Assembly: GCA_022497145.1 (NCBI GenBank)
Contig: MU385857.1
Location: forward strand, 310,001-374,000
Direction: 5' to 3'
Source: Rostrohypoxylon terebratum
Lineage: Eukaryota; Ascomycota; Sordariomycetes; Xylariales; Hypoxylaceae
Length of the DNA: 64,000 bases
Part shown: piece by piece, positions 22,587 through 34,935 of the stretch
Numbering within the stretch: position 1 is the stretch's first letter
How the letters are laid out: each line of letters begins with the position of its first letter
The notes under the pieces: generated by a model
Database searches by the model: none
Told to the model about the DNA's origin: nothing
Seen by the model: only the letters and a program-made list of their open reading frames with translations
Program-made: the position numbers and the translations under genes

Positions 22587-25343
22587 ATGTCTTCCATTTC
22601 TCGTTTGCCAGAGTCCACAACCCGGCTCTTAGGCTCATCTTTGGTCATCACGACCCCGATTACTCTAGTCAAAGAACTGCTCGATAACTCAATAGACGCG
22701 AAAGCGTCCTCGATTGAAGTGATAATATCTGCAGACACTGTCAAGAAGATCGAGGTCCGAGACAATGGCATTGGGATTCATCCAGACGATTATGATGCTC
22801 TAGGGAGGCGTGGTCACACAAGCAAGCTCCGAAGCTTCGAAGAGCTGAAGACTCAACCAGTCAGGACGCTTGGGTTTCGTGGTGAAGCGCTGGCAAGTGC
22901 GAACTCCTTGGCTCAAATCACAGTGACCACCAAGATCGCTTCAGAACCTGTTGCGGCTATTCTTCATGTCATGCCGGGAAAAGGAGGTGTATCCAAACAG
23001 CAAGCCACGTCAGCGCCAGTCGGAACAACAGTAAGTGTCACAGATCTATTCGGTAAACTGCCAGTTCGCAAGCAATGGGCTATCAAGGAATCGGCGAAAA
23101 CAATCGACAAGATCCGAGAAGTTCTTCGCTCTTATGCTATGGCGAGACCTCAACTCAAGCTTTCGTTCAAAGTTCTACAATCACCTAGGCAAAGTTGGTC
23201 TTATTCGCCGAAATCTGGCGCATCCGTGAAGGAAGCGGCGATACAGTTATTTGGATCAGAAATCACGACTCACTGCCTCGAGAAGAGATTTCAGATGAAC
23301 AAGCCCCAGAAGGGGAGCGACAAGTCCAATGAACAGCAGAGTCTCTCACACAATAGCTCTTACATATTCGAAGCTTTCGTCCTCAAGCCAAATTGCATCC
23401 CCTCAAAAGCGCCAAAACAGCACTATTTCTCCATTGATGGTCGCCCTATCACAGGCAAAAGAGGCACTATGAAAAAAATACTAAAAATCTACAGCGAACA
23501 GATGACTGCCACCCCTCAACAAAATTCCTCAGGCGTTATTCCCAAGGGCTCTTTTATTCGACTAAATATCGAATGCCCTCCCGGGAGCTATGATATTAAT
23601 ATTGAGCCATCTAAAGACGATATTTTATTCTCCGAGGAAAATGTACTGCTTGACGGGTTTAAGGGCTTGTGCAAGGAAGTATATGAGACATATACACTGA
23701 GCAATGTACTCGAAAAGAACCTTGCACTAGATAACATCTCAGAAACCAATGGATCATCGTCCAGAAAGCCACAGACGCAATCTAATTCTCAAGCAGCTGA
23801 CAAAGGAAGTTCCCTATTGAAGAGGGGAGACGGCCTCACATCACAGCCAATACTTGCAGCACAATCTCAGCAACAAAAGTCAATCGCCGGCCATCAACTT
23901 TCGTCCAGTCAGTCGCAAGAAGAACAGCAACATATATCGAGCCTTAGAAGAGTTGGATTCACACCGATTAATGCACGAGTATCAAATGGTCACAATAGCC
24001 CCATGTCCACGCGGCCGCAGAGCTTTAAGGATATATCGCTAAATACTGAGTATGCTCAATGTAAAGCTGACATATCTACAGACTTCAATAGATATAGCCA
24101 GGATTGTTCTCGTAAGAAACGTCAGCAACATTTCCAAGCACAGCAAGGCGAAGCCGATGCCATTGAATCATCGGCCCTGCAAGACGTGAACCCATGGGTT
24201 ATTGCTAAGATGAATGCACCTACCATGAGCAAAGAACGAGCTCTCAAGAACCCAATGCACGACAATAACTCACCATTACCGGTATTCGAACTACCAATGA
24301 CTCCGGATTCTCCTATCCTCCGTCACATAGCAGCCGCACCAAGAGACCTTGATGTCTCACCAAGCCAACAATATCTAAACTCACCAGACAGTCCTCGCGA
24401 ATTACGGTCTAGGGTATTGGGTGGCCCGTATCGTAGCCCAATATCAAGTCCACCAGAGAGAAGTTCGCAGCAAACAGCATATAGCACTAAGATGCCCGTT
24501 CCCCTTAAACCCCGACGTCATCATGTCCATATGCCATGGTCGCCTCCTTCGTCTATAGAGAGTACAGTACCTAGCCACAACATCACGCATAGCAGTCATA
24601 AAGCGCGAGTATTGGATGGCATGAAGCAAACTCAAATATCTTTCCAAAATTCGGGAGGGAAGTCCAAGAAGAGACGACTCGAGAAATACTCTGATAAGAT
24701 AGATCGTGTAGATCTAGAAGGCCAGGAGCGCAGCAATGAGGATGGACTCCAGAAGATGTTGGCAGCAGCAAGGCAAAGTCTTACTCATCAACTTTCTCAA
24801 GGGAAAGCCAATTACGACTCACGTCAAACCCGTTCACACCCAAAAGCCAGTATTCCGGGTGGCTCATATACCCAGCTAAGTACTGATCTCCTCCAAGAAG
24901 GAGGCTGCTCGAAGACAAAAGAGCCAATAAGAACAACACTTCCTAACGATGATCCTAGAGCGTATCTCTTACGCCGACAGAAGTCAATGGCTGAACAAGA
25001 AAGAAGTGCGATTCCAAAGAAATGCAGGCGGATGAAAAGTTCTCTCTTGCCACTAGAGAATGTCCCATCTGAAAACCAAATGCACGCTACCATGCTAATT
25101 GAGTTGTTGAATCTTCACACTCTACGTATTTTTGTCCAGGGCGCCATGGCTTATGATAAGTACGTGGAAAAGGGGTTCGTTAAGAACGGGCTTGAAATGG
25201 ACCTTGACACGGGCTATCAGATCGAAGAACGCTTGAAAACACTACTTCAAAATCATTGCACTATACCCGATAGCGATGAAGCTGAGCTTGAAATTGGCCT
25301 CTGTTCTTTACTCAAAGGCAAAAGCACTATTACGGCTACTTGA
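22587..25343 (+). CDS. MLH2: MutL-family mismatch repair protein, Mlh2/PMS1-like
   Basis: Intronless, 918 residues. The N-terminal GHKL ATPase is intact: VKELLDNSIDAKA (E30, N34), DNGIGIHPDDYDALGRRGHT (59-78) and TLGFRGEAL (94-102), followed by the S5-fold transducer region (VGTTVSVTDLFGKLPVRKQ). The middle, about 380-830, is hydrophilic linker. The C-terminus is short and I can find none of the PMS2/MLH3 endonuclease motifs (DQHAxxExxxxE and its Cys/His partners). That pattern fits yeast Mlh2 and human PMS1, non-nucleolytic partners of Mlh1 that modulate meiotic gene conversion and repair. The frame extends to 22575 only from a TTG, so ATG 22587 is the start. Orthology rests on recalled family features, not a tree. 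Confidence 0.85.
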   Translation: MSSISRLPESTTRLLGSSLVITTPITLVKELLDNSIDAKASSIEVIISADTVKKIEVRDNGIGIHPDDYDALGRRGHTSKLRSFEELKTQPVRTLGFRGEALASANSLAQITVTTKIASEPVAAILHVMPGKGGVSKQQATSAPVGTTVSVTDLFGKLPVRKQWAIKESAKTIDKIREVLRSYAMARPQLKLSFKVLQSPRQSWSYSPKSGASVKEAAIQLFGSEITTHCLEKRFQMNKPQKGSDKSNEQQSLSHNSSYIFEAFVLKPNCIPSKAPKQHYFSIDGRPITGKRGTMKKILKIYSEQMTATPQQNSSGVIPKGSFIRLNIECPPGSYDINIEPSKDDILFSEENVLLDGFKGLCKEVYETYTLSNVLEKNLALDNISETNGSSSRKPQTQSNSQAADKGSSLLKRGDGLTSQPILAAQSQQQKSIAGHQLSSSQSQEEQQHISSLRRVGFTPINARVSNGHNSPMSTRPQSFKDISLNTEYAQCKADISTDFNRYSQDCSRKKRQQHFQAQQGEADAIESSALQDVNPWVIAKMNAPTMSKERALKNPMHDNNSPLPVFELPMTPDSPILRHIAAAPRDLDVSPSQQYLNSPDSPRELRSRVLGGPYRSPISSPPERSSQQTAYSTKMPVPLKPRRHHVHMPWSPPSSIESTVPSHNITHSSHKARVLDGMKQTQISFQNSGGKSKKRRLEKYSDKIDRVDLEGQERSNEDGLQKMLAAARQSLTHQLSQGKANYDSRQTRSHPKASIPGGSYTQLSTDLLQEGGCSKTKEPIRTTLPNDDPRAYLLRRQKSMAEQERSAIPKKCRRMKSSLLPLENVPSENQMHATMLIELLNLHTLRIFVQGAMAYDKYVEKGFVKNGLEMDLDTGYQIEERLKTLLQNHCTIPDSDEAELEIGLCSLLKGKSTITAT

Positions 25344-25952
25344 ACATAATGAGGATAATTGATAGCTAGCGTCTGTTATGTGTGTAAGTGTCATCTTCAC
25401 GCGCCGATTGCTTCTTGCTGGGACCTTGCTGGGATTTCTGAAAGATTATGGGAAGACGAGCTGTTGCCAGCTTTAGCTATATGCGATGGGCGATGGAATT
25501 AGACATTAGGTATTATAGTTGCTAGAAAATAGAGGGTCGCCTTGCGTATTCTGTCCACCTAACAATAGAACTCCGAAAGAAACTATTTTGCAGTACGCAG
25601 AACGTATATCCCCAACAATTAATACACATGACCCTCAAAAATACTTCAAAATATCCAAAGGACTCCCGCGAACATCTGAGCCCCTCGAGATCGCGCGCAT
25701 TCAACGATAAGCCAGCCAAATCATTCGGTCGAAAATAGGTTGTTGGATGTATGGAATAGTCTCGGACGTGAAAAGCATCGGTCAGAAATCATCGTATTTG
25801 GACCAGCTCCCATGATTGTGGCGGCGCCCGGTAACAGTGAGAAATGTATGATGTGGGCTTTTTTTTTTTAAAAAAAAAAACCCCCATCGTCGACCTGAGG
25901 GCGAGCATCATCGTGTATGGCCCTTTGCCGAGTATTGTCGTATGTGATGTTG
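25344..25952. other. Convergent 3' flanks with T/A palindrome
   Basis: Non-coding DNA between MLH2 (+) and a small membrane-protein gene (-). It holds a T-run/A-run palindrome at about 25859-25880, bordered by GGG on one side and CCCCC on the other. Confidence 0.55.
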
Positions 25953-26222
25953 TTATACGCCGGCTCTCGCAGCCGTTGGTACGGGAGTGAGCTCAACGTC
26001 TGAAGGGGATAATGACGAAGCGCCAGCGTCCCTTTCGACATCCTTGCGCCGTATCTTGTTCCGTATGGCACGGTTCCAGCTGGGAGGCAAGGCATCTTTC
26101 TTGATTTTGCGCCATATTTCCGGGTAGTAGAAGAAGATGAGGAGGGCTAATGTGATGATGATGACCAGAATGATCACGTCCATGGTTCGGGCCAAGCCGT
26201 CGCTCCCTTTGACGAACCACAT
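25953..26222 (-). CDS. Small single-pass membrane protein, unknown function
   Basis: 89 residues, no intron, ATG at 26222. After a short N-terminus (MWFVKGSDGLARTMD) comes one strongly hydrophobic helix, VIILVIIITLALLIFFYY (about 16-33), then a basic cytosolic-type segment (RKIKKDALPPSWNRAIRNKI, RRK) and a Ser/Pro tail. The basic residues after the helix predict the C-terminus inside. I do not recognise the family. Clean hydrophobic-helix-plus-basic-stop architecture argues for a real gene rather than a chance frame. Confidence 0.6.
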   Translation of the reverse strand: MWFVKGSDGLARTMDVIILVIIITLALLIFFYYPEIWRKIKKDALPPSWNRAIRNKIRRKDVERDAGASSLSPSDVELTPVPTAARAGV

Positions 26223-29200
26223 GGCGCTTCTTGGTTGTCTGTTGATCGATTATGCGATAGTGTAGATGAATGACTGCTAGGTGGGAAAATGATTGCGGAT
26301 GGATGGAGAAGATGATGGTTTGATTTGCATATTTGCTACCTATTTATATACAGTTCCAATGAAAGTTGACATGTTTGAGTTCGATTTAGGTTTTGCGTGG
26401 TGGCGCTTTATATTGATCTTAAAAAGGCGCCAGCGAGGTCTAAGATCTATATCTCACGGCAACAAACCTAAATTTTTACCTAAGTATAACCAAAATATGG
26501 TTCATGGGGGTTTAGACTGAACTAGTGCCTGCCAAACTCTCGAGGGGCCGACATTGGCGTTGGATTTCTTATAGACGAAGTCAAAGATCGGCCCATTCTG
26601 ATTAGGTTCGGGCAACGAGCCCTGCGATTTCGGACGATTAACGTTTGGCAGAGGGTTCAATGCTTATTCAGAAATTAATGAGTAATTTCTTATCGATGAA
26701 ATAATCTGGACCTAGCGGAAGCCTCGTCTTCATTGGGTGCATTCAAGCTCTACTGTCGATCAAGATTAGTATCTCGCAAAAGCTGACCTACCAATAGACA
26801 AAACCAAATCAAGTCTGTATTTTCGCGTAACTTTACTCTCGAAGTTACCGTGACTTAAACCTTATGTTTGGCTATCATGACTTGACTTGACTTGACTAGA
26901 CAAGACAAGACAAGACAAGACAAGCGAGGAGCATGAGCCCGGCGGAATGGGATAAAAAGCAACGCGAGAAAGGATGCCCCAAGCTCGCTGCCACGTGTTT
27001 TACGAATGAACTCCTGGTGTCAGATAGGTCGCTATTGGTACAAACTGCGTAGAAACGCGTGGCTATGTCGCAAGATAGCCGATTGTGTGAGACTCTTCTC
27101 TGAGTGATGGATGCGTTAGAAACAAAACTAGGAGCCCAAGTACACACTAAGCGGTGAACTGACCTGAGACTTCCTCCCACCCCTCTAAGAGACAGCCCTA
27201 TGATACATATACCCAGTAGCCCTAGAGGTGGTGCTGGCGGTGTTTTGGCGGTACTATTAACGGACAAACCCACCTAGCGTTGACGAGGTGAAGTCGGCAT
27301 ACAGTGAAAAAAGAACCTGCTTTTCTTCGGTGGCGCTAATGCTGTGCCACGTCTAAACCCCAGGCGTCGATCTCGATTTGCTCAAGCCTCAGGCAAGCTT
27401 CCGGCACCAGGGCCTCGTATCGCATAAGGAATGGCATGCAATGACGCGTTTCGGATTATAAGGGTTGCGGGCGGTACTTGAGATCGGCGGCTCCGCTGTT
27501 GCGGGATATGGATAAAACAGCCGGGACGATGAAAAAAAAGGGGGTGTGGGAGTGACATTTGTGCAAAGAACGGACGAAAATAATAAGAAATAATAAAAAA
27601 GGGCCTCTCTTGACGTGTTGTGGGCGCGCGAGTTTCTAGGCGTTCCTAGATACTACGAGAGATGCTAACGATGGCTAATCGCACTCGGTTCCCATCTAGT
27701 CCCATCGTATTGTAGTTATTGTACCAAGCGGCATTAAAGCCAAGACCGAGATGGACCGCAGACTAAGCTGTCATTAGGATGCGCTGCCCGACTACTGGCT
27801 CGTAAAGCTGAGTGGTTCCCCCGTCAGACCCCGTCAGCCCCGTATTGGATTTGGTCCAACGAGGAGCTCTACCGTGCTTCGCTCGGAACATTTCCTTTAA
27901 CGGCTGATGGCAGGGCGTCCGAACTAGATTCCTTGCTCACGACACAGCGACGGAGGTAGTTGACACGAGTGCGCCACACAACTTGTCGGTGATCTCCTTT
28001 ACTTACCCTTTCCGCCGTAGCTAGGCACACCGGCACTCCTGGACCCAGCTGCTAGACGGACACAGTACTAGAAATAGCATACAAATAGGATTATCTTTCT
28101 CATGAAAAAAATGAAAGGAACAAGATCGGCTATCCGTGTCATGGGAGATTGGGGTCCCACGATCTCCGTCGCGTACATAGGTACGCTGCACACCTACAAA
28201 CACATTCTGCATACTGCATAGTGTTAGGTAGGTAGTAATTTAGTGCAGATAATAAGGTAGGACGGATATATATACGGCATACAGCGAAACTGGTTAGAAT
28301 CGGGAAAGTTGTTCGAGGCGTGGTGTTGTCGTGATACAATTCACCTTGATCATTGGAAGAGGCTGTTACCCAATTGATGCTGTCGCGTAACACCCGATGC
28401 AATAGCGTGTATAAGTTGAGATGTCGGGTTGGACAAGACTTCGAGACTTCGATTTTTGGAACAAGACACATTCATTTGAAGATTGATCGTCAAATTGAAT
28501 GAAGAAAAAGAACCTTGAAGTTTCGGTGTTAGGTCACAGATGAGTACTTCTAGTGCTACTAGAGTCTACTACGGTACTACCTAGTAGCAGTAGGTGTTGT
28601 ACTACAAACTAGTAATAAGTACCGTGGTCTCCGCATCTGTGTGACGGCTTACCTAGTAGTTTCTCACATGATGCATGGGATAGCTCCTTATTTCTCCTTA
28701 CTTACCATACCACCATACCACAGTACTACTTGGCAAGAAGTAGCAGGCACCCCTAGCTAGAGAAGTCTAAAGAGACATCCAGAGCATTTGGAGATCTAAG
28801 AAGGGACGAAACGAAGAAAAAAAAGGTTTGCCTGAAACAGAGTTTGCCCAACCTCTTGGGATTCCAGGGACTCCATCGTCGACCGTACCTGCCTACTGTC
28901 TTCTCTTATTCTAGTAGGTGGTAGCGGGTTGAACCTCCATGACTTCATCATTACCATCATCTGTTACATGTGATTGGTTGAGAGCACTCAAATTCTGAAG
29001 TATCGCATAATAAATATGGTTCGATAAAATATACATTATGTAGCTATAAATCACCTCTAATGCATCTTCGGTGTCTAAGGTTCTTTCATATTCTATCGTG
29101 TTCAGGTTGTATGTATGTAGTGTCTTATTATGTAGAGGCCTAAGTTAGGGAGGTGAAATAGGCAAACAGTCAATCGGTCAGCTTCTAGCATTTTCACATT

Positions 29201-30174
29201 TTCATTAATACATGTACAGCATATTGAAATTCCCGTACGAGGTACGAGGTACTTGTACGTATCTCAGTAGTTTAAGGCGCTAATGTAGCGAGATGCGTTG
29301 GCGTTTAGGAAGGCTTCAAGGGTCCCTGGACTTTCTCCTCCGCTCTTGACGAACTTTTTTTTTCTTTGTTCTGATTTTCATCCCAATTTCTATCTTGGCA
29401 AGTACATAATAGTAATAAAACCTGTTGTTGATAGCATTGAACGTCAAACATTTAACACTGTCACTGTCGCTGTCGCTATCACGGTTTCTCTTTTTAACAA
29501 CTCTCGTTTTCTGGCTTTTTGGGCTCTTGGTTTTTCACTTTTGTTATATTCCGAGGTCCTTAGTATTCCTTCATGTCATTTTGGCATTTCTATTATTGAA
29601 CATTACCGTAACCAGCAAAGCCTCAAAGCCTCAAATCCTCGAATCAGAAGCCCCGGATCGAGTAAGCAAGCCAACAATCCACCAAAACAGGGATCCTTTC
29701 AGTTGATTGTTACTAGTTAGACGAACGATACATCTTGGGGTGTATTTCATACGCTAGATTTGGTAACATCATAATCACCAAAAACCGAACGACGCACTGC
29801 CACAATCAAAGCCCCAGCTGCCCGATATCCGATCTACAGAGTACAGCTCCTTTCCCAAATCTTTTCGCATCATCTCGTTATTTTCTACTCGTATCTACAT
29901 CCCATCATCTATATCATACCCGCCCGCAGATCCATAGCTTTCCCGTCTCCTGGAAACATAGCCATCCCGATCATATCTAGCATCTAGCAACGTCCTCCGT
30001 CGCGCGCCCCCGTTCCCCGCCCCCGTCCAATTGCTTGAGTTGCAGAAAGTCAGTCGACTGGCCTGACGAGACTGCTTCTTCGTTCTAGCATGATGCGGCC
30101 CTAGTGGTATTAGATCATTCCGCATTCAGCCCCTGGACGAAACGCTCCTGGCAAATACTCGCCGATAACGAACG
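26223..30174. other. Long non-coding region, ending in TRP-gene leader
   Basis: No gene is supported in about 4 kb. It contains pentanucleotide arrays (26881-26924), an imperfectly self-complementary CTACTAG-rich patch (about 28543-28625), poly-A runs and, from about 29330 to 30170, T- and C-rich sequence typical of the leader of a plus-strand gene. Open frames here are short and lack protein-like features. Confidence 0.55.
26881..26924. repeat. Pentanucleotide arrays (CTTGA)n and (CAAGA)n
   Basis: Three CTTGA units run through CTAGA into four CAAGA units plus CAAG. The two halves are close to reverse complements (CTTGA versus TCTTG) but not exact. Confidence 0.85.
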
Positions 30175-33100
30175 ATGCGAAGTCATATCTTGAGAGCCCC
30201 TAATTCTCCTACGCCTTACTCGAGCTACGCCGACGTCGAGCCCGACGAGACTCAAGATGCGTATACGACAGACCGTATTTCGTCCGACAAGATGACAGGC
30301 GCTTGTGGGTCCAAGCAAGAGAGGCATTGTCTGTCTTCCTCCACCTTCGTCCCGGCCATACGACGTGTAAACCATCCGTCTCTCGCTAGTTTCGTATTGC
30401 GTTCTCTAGTAGCATGTAGCTGGCTTCATACCGTTTCGGCCGTAATGGTGCCGTTCGATAACTGTCTAGACAGCAACTACATCTACAGTAATCAACCAGA
30501 GGGAGAAGCCCAGCTCCAATGGGTTCCCCTACACGTCGATGCCGTGTTCGATACCGAGGATCCGGCTCATAACCTAATGGTAACGGTTTGGGGGAATGTG
30601 ACGGGCCGCGCTGGCAGCGATGCATTGCCGGCATGGAATTCCACAGATTGGGACGACCCGAGCAAGGTACTTAATGGGAAAATTCAAAATGAGCCTGATC
30701 AGAGTGTGCCAGCCAGCCAGCGCAAAGTGACCACTTTGCACACCAAAGTCGATGTCCTGACGTACGAGCCTTTCGTCTCGAATGTGAATTTCTGCGATAA
30801 TCTCATTAATGGGACATGTCCGCTCGGCCCCGTGTTTAGTAACATATCTACGTATGTTTCTCCCCTGAAAGAAGGAAAGAAGGGCTTGCTATCTATTTTC
30901 CATATACTGATATTTATGACCTGCGTAGAAACACGACTGCTGGGCTTCCTTCGTTTAATCTTACGAATAATTTTGAATCGACATATGCGTTCACATCGTT
31001 TGCACCTACCTTCATCATTTGGTATGGAGACCAAGCCAAGACCACGATCGGATGCGTATCGGCAATCCTTACACCAGACCTCGGAGGGCTCGCATGGTCT
31101 CTCAAATTCGTACCCTTATTCGTGCTAGTCTCGGTGGGATTTGCAACTGCTTTTGCTGCAATCTTTAGTCCATGGGGCACTAGTGACGTCTTCCATTGGA
31201 CGTCTAATTATGGAAGAGATCCAGATCTTTTGCGTCTAGTCACCCCTGGATTTGGAGATTGTCTCCAGTACATCCAGTTCATTGTTCTGACTGGAAGTCT
31301 TACCCTGGAGTACCCCGGATTCTATCAGCCGGTCGCCAGCCAAGTTTCGTGGTCCTCCTTGATGTTTAACGAGAGTTTTGTCACGGGGGCACGGCCATGG
31401 AAACATATAATCGACGGTCTCTATTATACAAATGGCACATACGGCCTCGAAATTACTGCACAGATCGATGGCATGAGCGAGGTTCAAGATATCTGGGCTG
31501 GGATGATGGTATGGCTGCTTGTTATCATTGGCGCTGCGCTTTTCTTGACTCAAGCAGGTTTCTTCTTTCGCTGGCTTTTACGGTACATTAACCGTGTGCC
31601 TGAAGAGGACCTACGAGCTAAGAACATACCCTTTTCAGCCGGCAACGTCATTCGTATCGTCTTTAGCTATTTCCTGCTACCTATCGTTGCGCTCTCTGCT
31701 TTCCAGTTGGTAGTTTCTCCGCAGTCTGCCGGCTACCTCACAGCGCTGGCTGCCCTCACCTTGGTCGTGATTATTGGATTTGCGATATGGCTGATGCGTC
31801 TCATCGCAAATACCAAACCGAGATCTCACCTATTTGACGATTTATCGACGGTGCTCCTCTATGGACCTCTTTATAATACATACTCCGACGAAGCCGCTGC
31901 TTTCGCGCTGATCCCGATCATTCTCACGATTATGCGGGGTATCGCGATTGGCGCCGTGCAACCGTCCGGGACCGCCCAAATAGTAATACTGGCCGTGTGC
32001 GAGGTAATTCAAATACTGACACTTCATGCATTCCGGCCTTTCCACTCGCCTACCTCGATGAATGCTTACCACACAGGATTCTCGATCGTCCGTTTCGTGT
32101 CGGTCATACTTATGGTCGCATTCACGCCAAGCTTAGGGATCTCAGAAGGCCAAAAGGGTTGGATCGGCTATGCAATCTTGTTGATACATGCTTGTGTTCT
32201 CGTTTTCGGCTTCTTCTTAAATGCGTTGCAAACGATCATTGAAGTCATCGCGCGTCTTTTGGGTGCTGGAGGTGACGATATCGACGGTCAGACTAGGGGT
32301 GGGTTGTCCAAGATTTTCGGTGCTCGTCAACTTTCGAGGCGTGTTGACCGACGTGGTGGCCCATCCCGACAAAGCCAACTTAGCAGCACAGCTATGTTGG
32401 GCTCTGAAACAGCGACCAAGAGAGGTTACGGCCGTGTCAGAAGTGAATCGGCTGGTAGTATGGGGATCATCATTGGGCCAAACCAGAGGAGTTCCAGCGC
32501 TCTGGATGCTCGAAGTCTAGATACATACTCGATTCCGCTTGGCAGTGGAGGTGCCTTTACCCCGACGACGACAACCCCTGGAGATGCTAGTACCTTCTCC
32601 TTCCTGCCGTCTCCCGGTCAAGCTACTCGCCCTCAGCCTACGGCAGATCCCTACTACCGACCCCCGCGTGCTCGCCGGGCAACTATTGATGACGGGTCGT
32701 CTTCGCCAAACCGGACCCGCGGTTCCTTAGGCAGCGTCGATTTGTCAAACCACCGGTTAAGTCAGCCTGAGAGGCAGCTTACGGACGGGGATGACAACCC
32801 TGGTCCGGTGAGAATGAATGCGCCCCCGGCACCTGCTCCATACATACCAGTCTTCGCTCCGAGGACAGATTACTCGACCCGTGAGGTTGATTTCTACTAC
32901 GGCGTGCGCGGCCCAGCATTAAATTCCGAGGGACCCGGTCGCAGACTAGGTACAGGGCCGGCGGATCCGACAAGCCCCGTGGCAAATGCTACAGGGTGGC
33001 TTAAACGCCTCTTTGGTGGGAAGACCAAAGAAAAGGGCAAGGGCTTCGAAGTGGTTAGAAGCGCTAGAATGCCGCCCGCTATGAAGGCAAGAGGCGGTGA

Positions 33101-33842
33101 ATTTAGCGATGAACCACCAGAAGGTATTCCCGTAGCCATGGGTGTGGTGCGTAATGGACCTATTGAAAGCGACGACGAGGACGAGACGCCGAGGTCTAGG
33201 AAGAGCAAGCGCGTCGTCGAAGACAGCGCTCAAGGGGAATTACTGGATGAAGATGGCGAAGCACGTCGATCGGACGACTCTTTTGATCTCGTAGAATTCA
33301 AGAGGGTATCTAAAGACCCGCCACTTCTACCCGATTTCGATGCTGGCTCGAGCTTCAGGGTCCCTAGTAGGCTACCTTCCAAAGCGAGTAGACAGTTATC
33401 GCAGAGAACGGCTAGAACACAGGCAGAGGTCGAGGATACGCCAGAAGTGCCTGAGGTGCCAAGAAAGAGCTCCAAACGGAATTCCAGCGTGGATCCATTA
33501 GCTGGCAGGCGACTTCAATCGGTACCATCGATAGAGATTCCACCATCGCAGACGCAATCCGAAACTACGATGCGCCCTGGTACGTCGGCGAGATTGCCTT
33601 TTGACAGAAGCAACTCACAAAAGCGCCTTTCAGTATCATCGACAGCGGAGACCGAGGGTTCTAATCGTGTTCCCTCGTCTACTGATACCGAAGATAGGCC
33701 TACGAGCTACGGCCACGTCCATCATCATAGTATCAGCAGAGTCGATCCTGAGCAGAGGATGGATCTACTTGGAAGTACTGCAGAGGTAGTGAGCGGCTCA
33801 AGGAAACCAAGTCCTGGATCGACGACATCTAGGCGAAGTTGA
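30175..33842 (+). CDS. TRP-like (Pkd2/FLC-type) fungal membrane channel
   Basis: Exons 30175-30851 and 30929-33842 with a 77-bp intron (GTATGT..CTGCGTAG) give 1196 residues. After a hydrophilic N-terminus there is a signal-like segment (LASFVLRSLVACSWLHTVSA, about 70-90), then a luminal ML-like lipid-binding domain to about 270 with Asn-glycosylation sites (NVTG, NSTD, NGTC, NIST). Roughly nine membrane helices follow from about 284 to 660, for example LKFVPLFVLVSVGFATAF and MMVWLLVIIGAALFLTQAGF. Residues from about 670 form a long disordered cytosolic tail, Ser- and charge-rich. Fission yeast Pkd2 and the Flc proteins share this plan and act in calcium signalling and cell-wall integrity. The start may instead be the ATG at codon 40, closer to the signal segment. 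Confidence 0.88.
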
Positions 33843-34935
33843 TCTCGGAGCATGTCTGCCTCTGTCGGTCATATATAATTACGTGTGACGAATTTTCTTG
33901 AGTTATGTATAGGAACTGATGTATAGAGAGACTCGAGCTTCTTCTGTTCGACCTGGACTATAATTGGGAATAACAAAGTGAGGCGGTTTGACATTTTTGC
34001 GGATGGGACTAGCAAGGCGCTTAAGGATCTGATCACTCACATCTTACGGTTAAATGATGTTTCGATATCTTGAACCCGGTCCTTGTTTATAACTCGTTAT
34101 CTAAGACGAAATTTGTGTTGAGCGACGGCGTACAAACAAAAAGGAGCGAGGTACAGATCAGGGGTTGAAATCATGGTACATGTCGTCGGAAGGGCGTACG
34201 CATATAATGGCATGTGTGGGTGTGGGTCGGGAGATGAGGGGATTCGCAGAGAATGGAAGACTTAATAATACCTACAATTCACGCAATACTTGGAATAACT
34301 TACCTGTGCTAGTGCTACCTGACATACGTAGAGCCTCTCCTATTCGACCAATGGATCTCACTCCGTACCGCCGAGATGATTATAAACGGCACGGATTCCC
34401 GATAACGGAGTGGGAATCAGCTTCCGGACTCCATCGTTCTGTCGATGCTCCAATGATGAAGACCCTTTATCCGCGTCTAACATGGCGTAACAATTGCGTG
34501 CCTCGCACCAGGATAGTATCGGCTCTTATAAAAACTTTTTAAGGGTCACCGAGCTCCTAGGTCCCGTTTGAGAGCTACTGATAGCCCGGACTGATAGGGG
34601 TCGACGACCGCTACATTACCCCGCCGCCGTTGTAGGTGCATAGTTAGGTTTTATTAGTTGTATTAGTGGAGATCTGTATCTCGGTGTCTCGACCTTCTCC
34701 GTCGAGTCATCTGTTTTTATCATAACTATCTCTATCTTCTAGATACCTATACATACGCGTACTAAATTTCTGTATCTGCATTGTCTGGGTATTTAACTGC
34801 TCTCATATCTTAGTAGACACCGGGCTGGAGAGTCTTGTTCACGCAGCGATCGGTCTATATTTCTTTGTTCGAAATAGAATAGACGAACGCATACCCGGAC
34901 ATCTAGGAAATCGGAAGGATACAACAACACGGATC
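33843..34935. other. Intergenic, no gene seen
   Basis: Contains the 3' flank of the channel gene and the promoter of the PLP-enzyme gene. A 125-codon frame at 34165-34542 has no family resemblance. A CTCCTAGGTCCC site lies at about 34553. Confidence 0.5.

Noticed and set aside
26896..27273. 125-codon minus frame
   Set aside because: Its end is built from the CAAGA repeat read in reverse and the rest is not protein-like.
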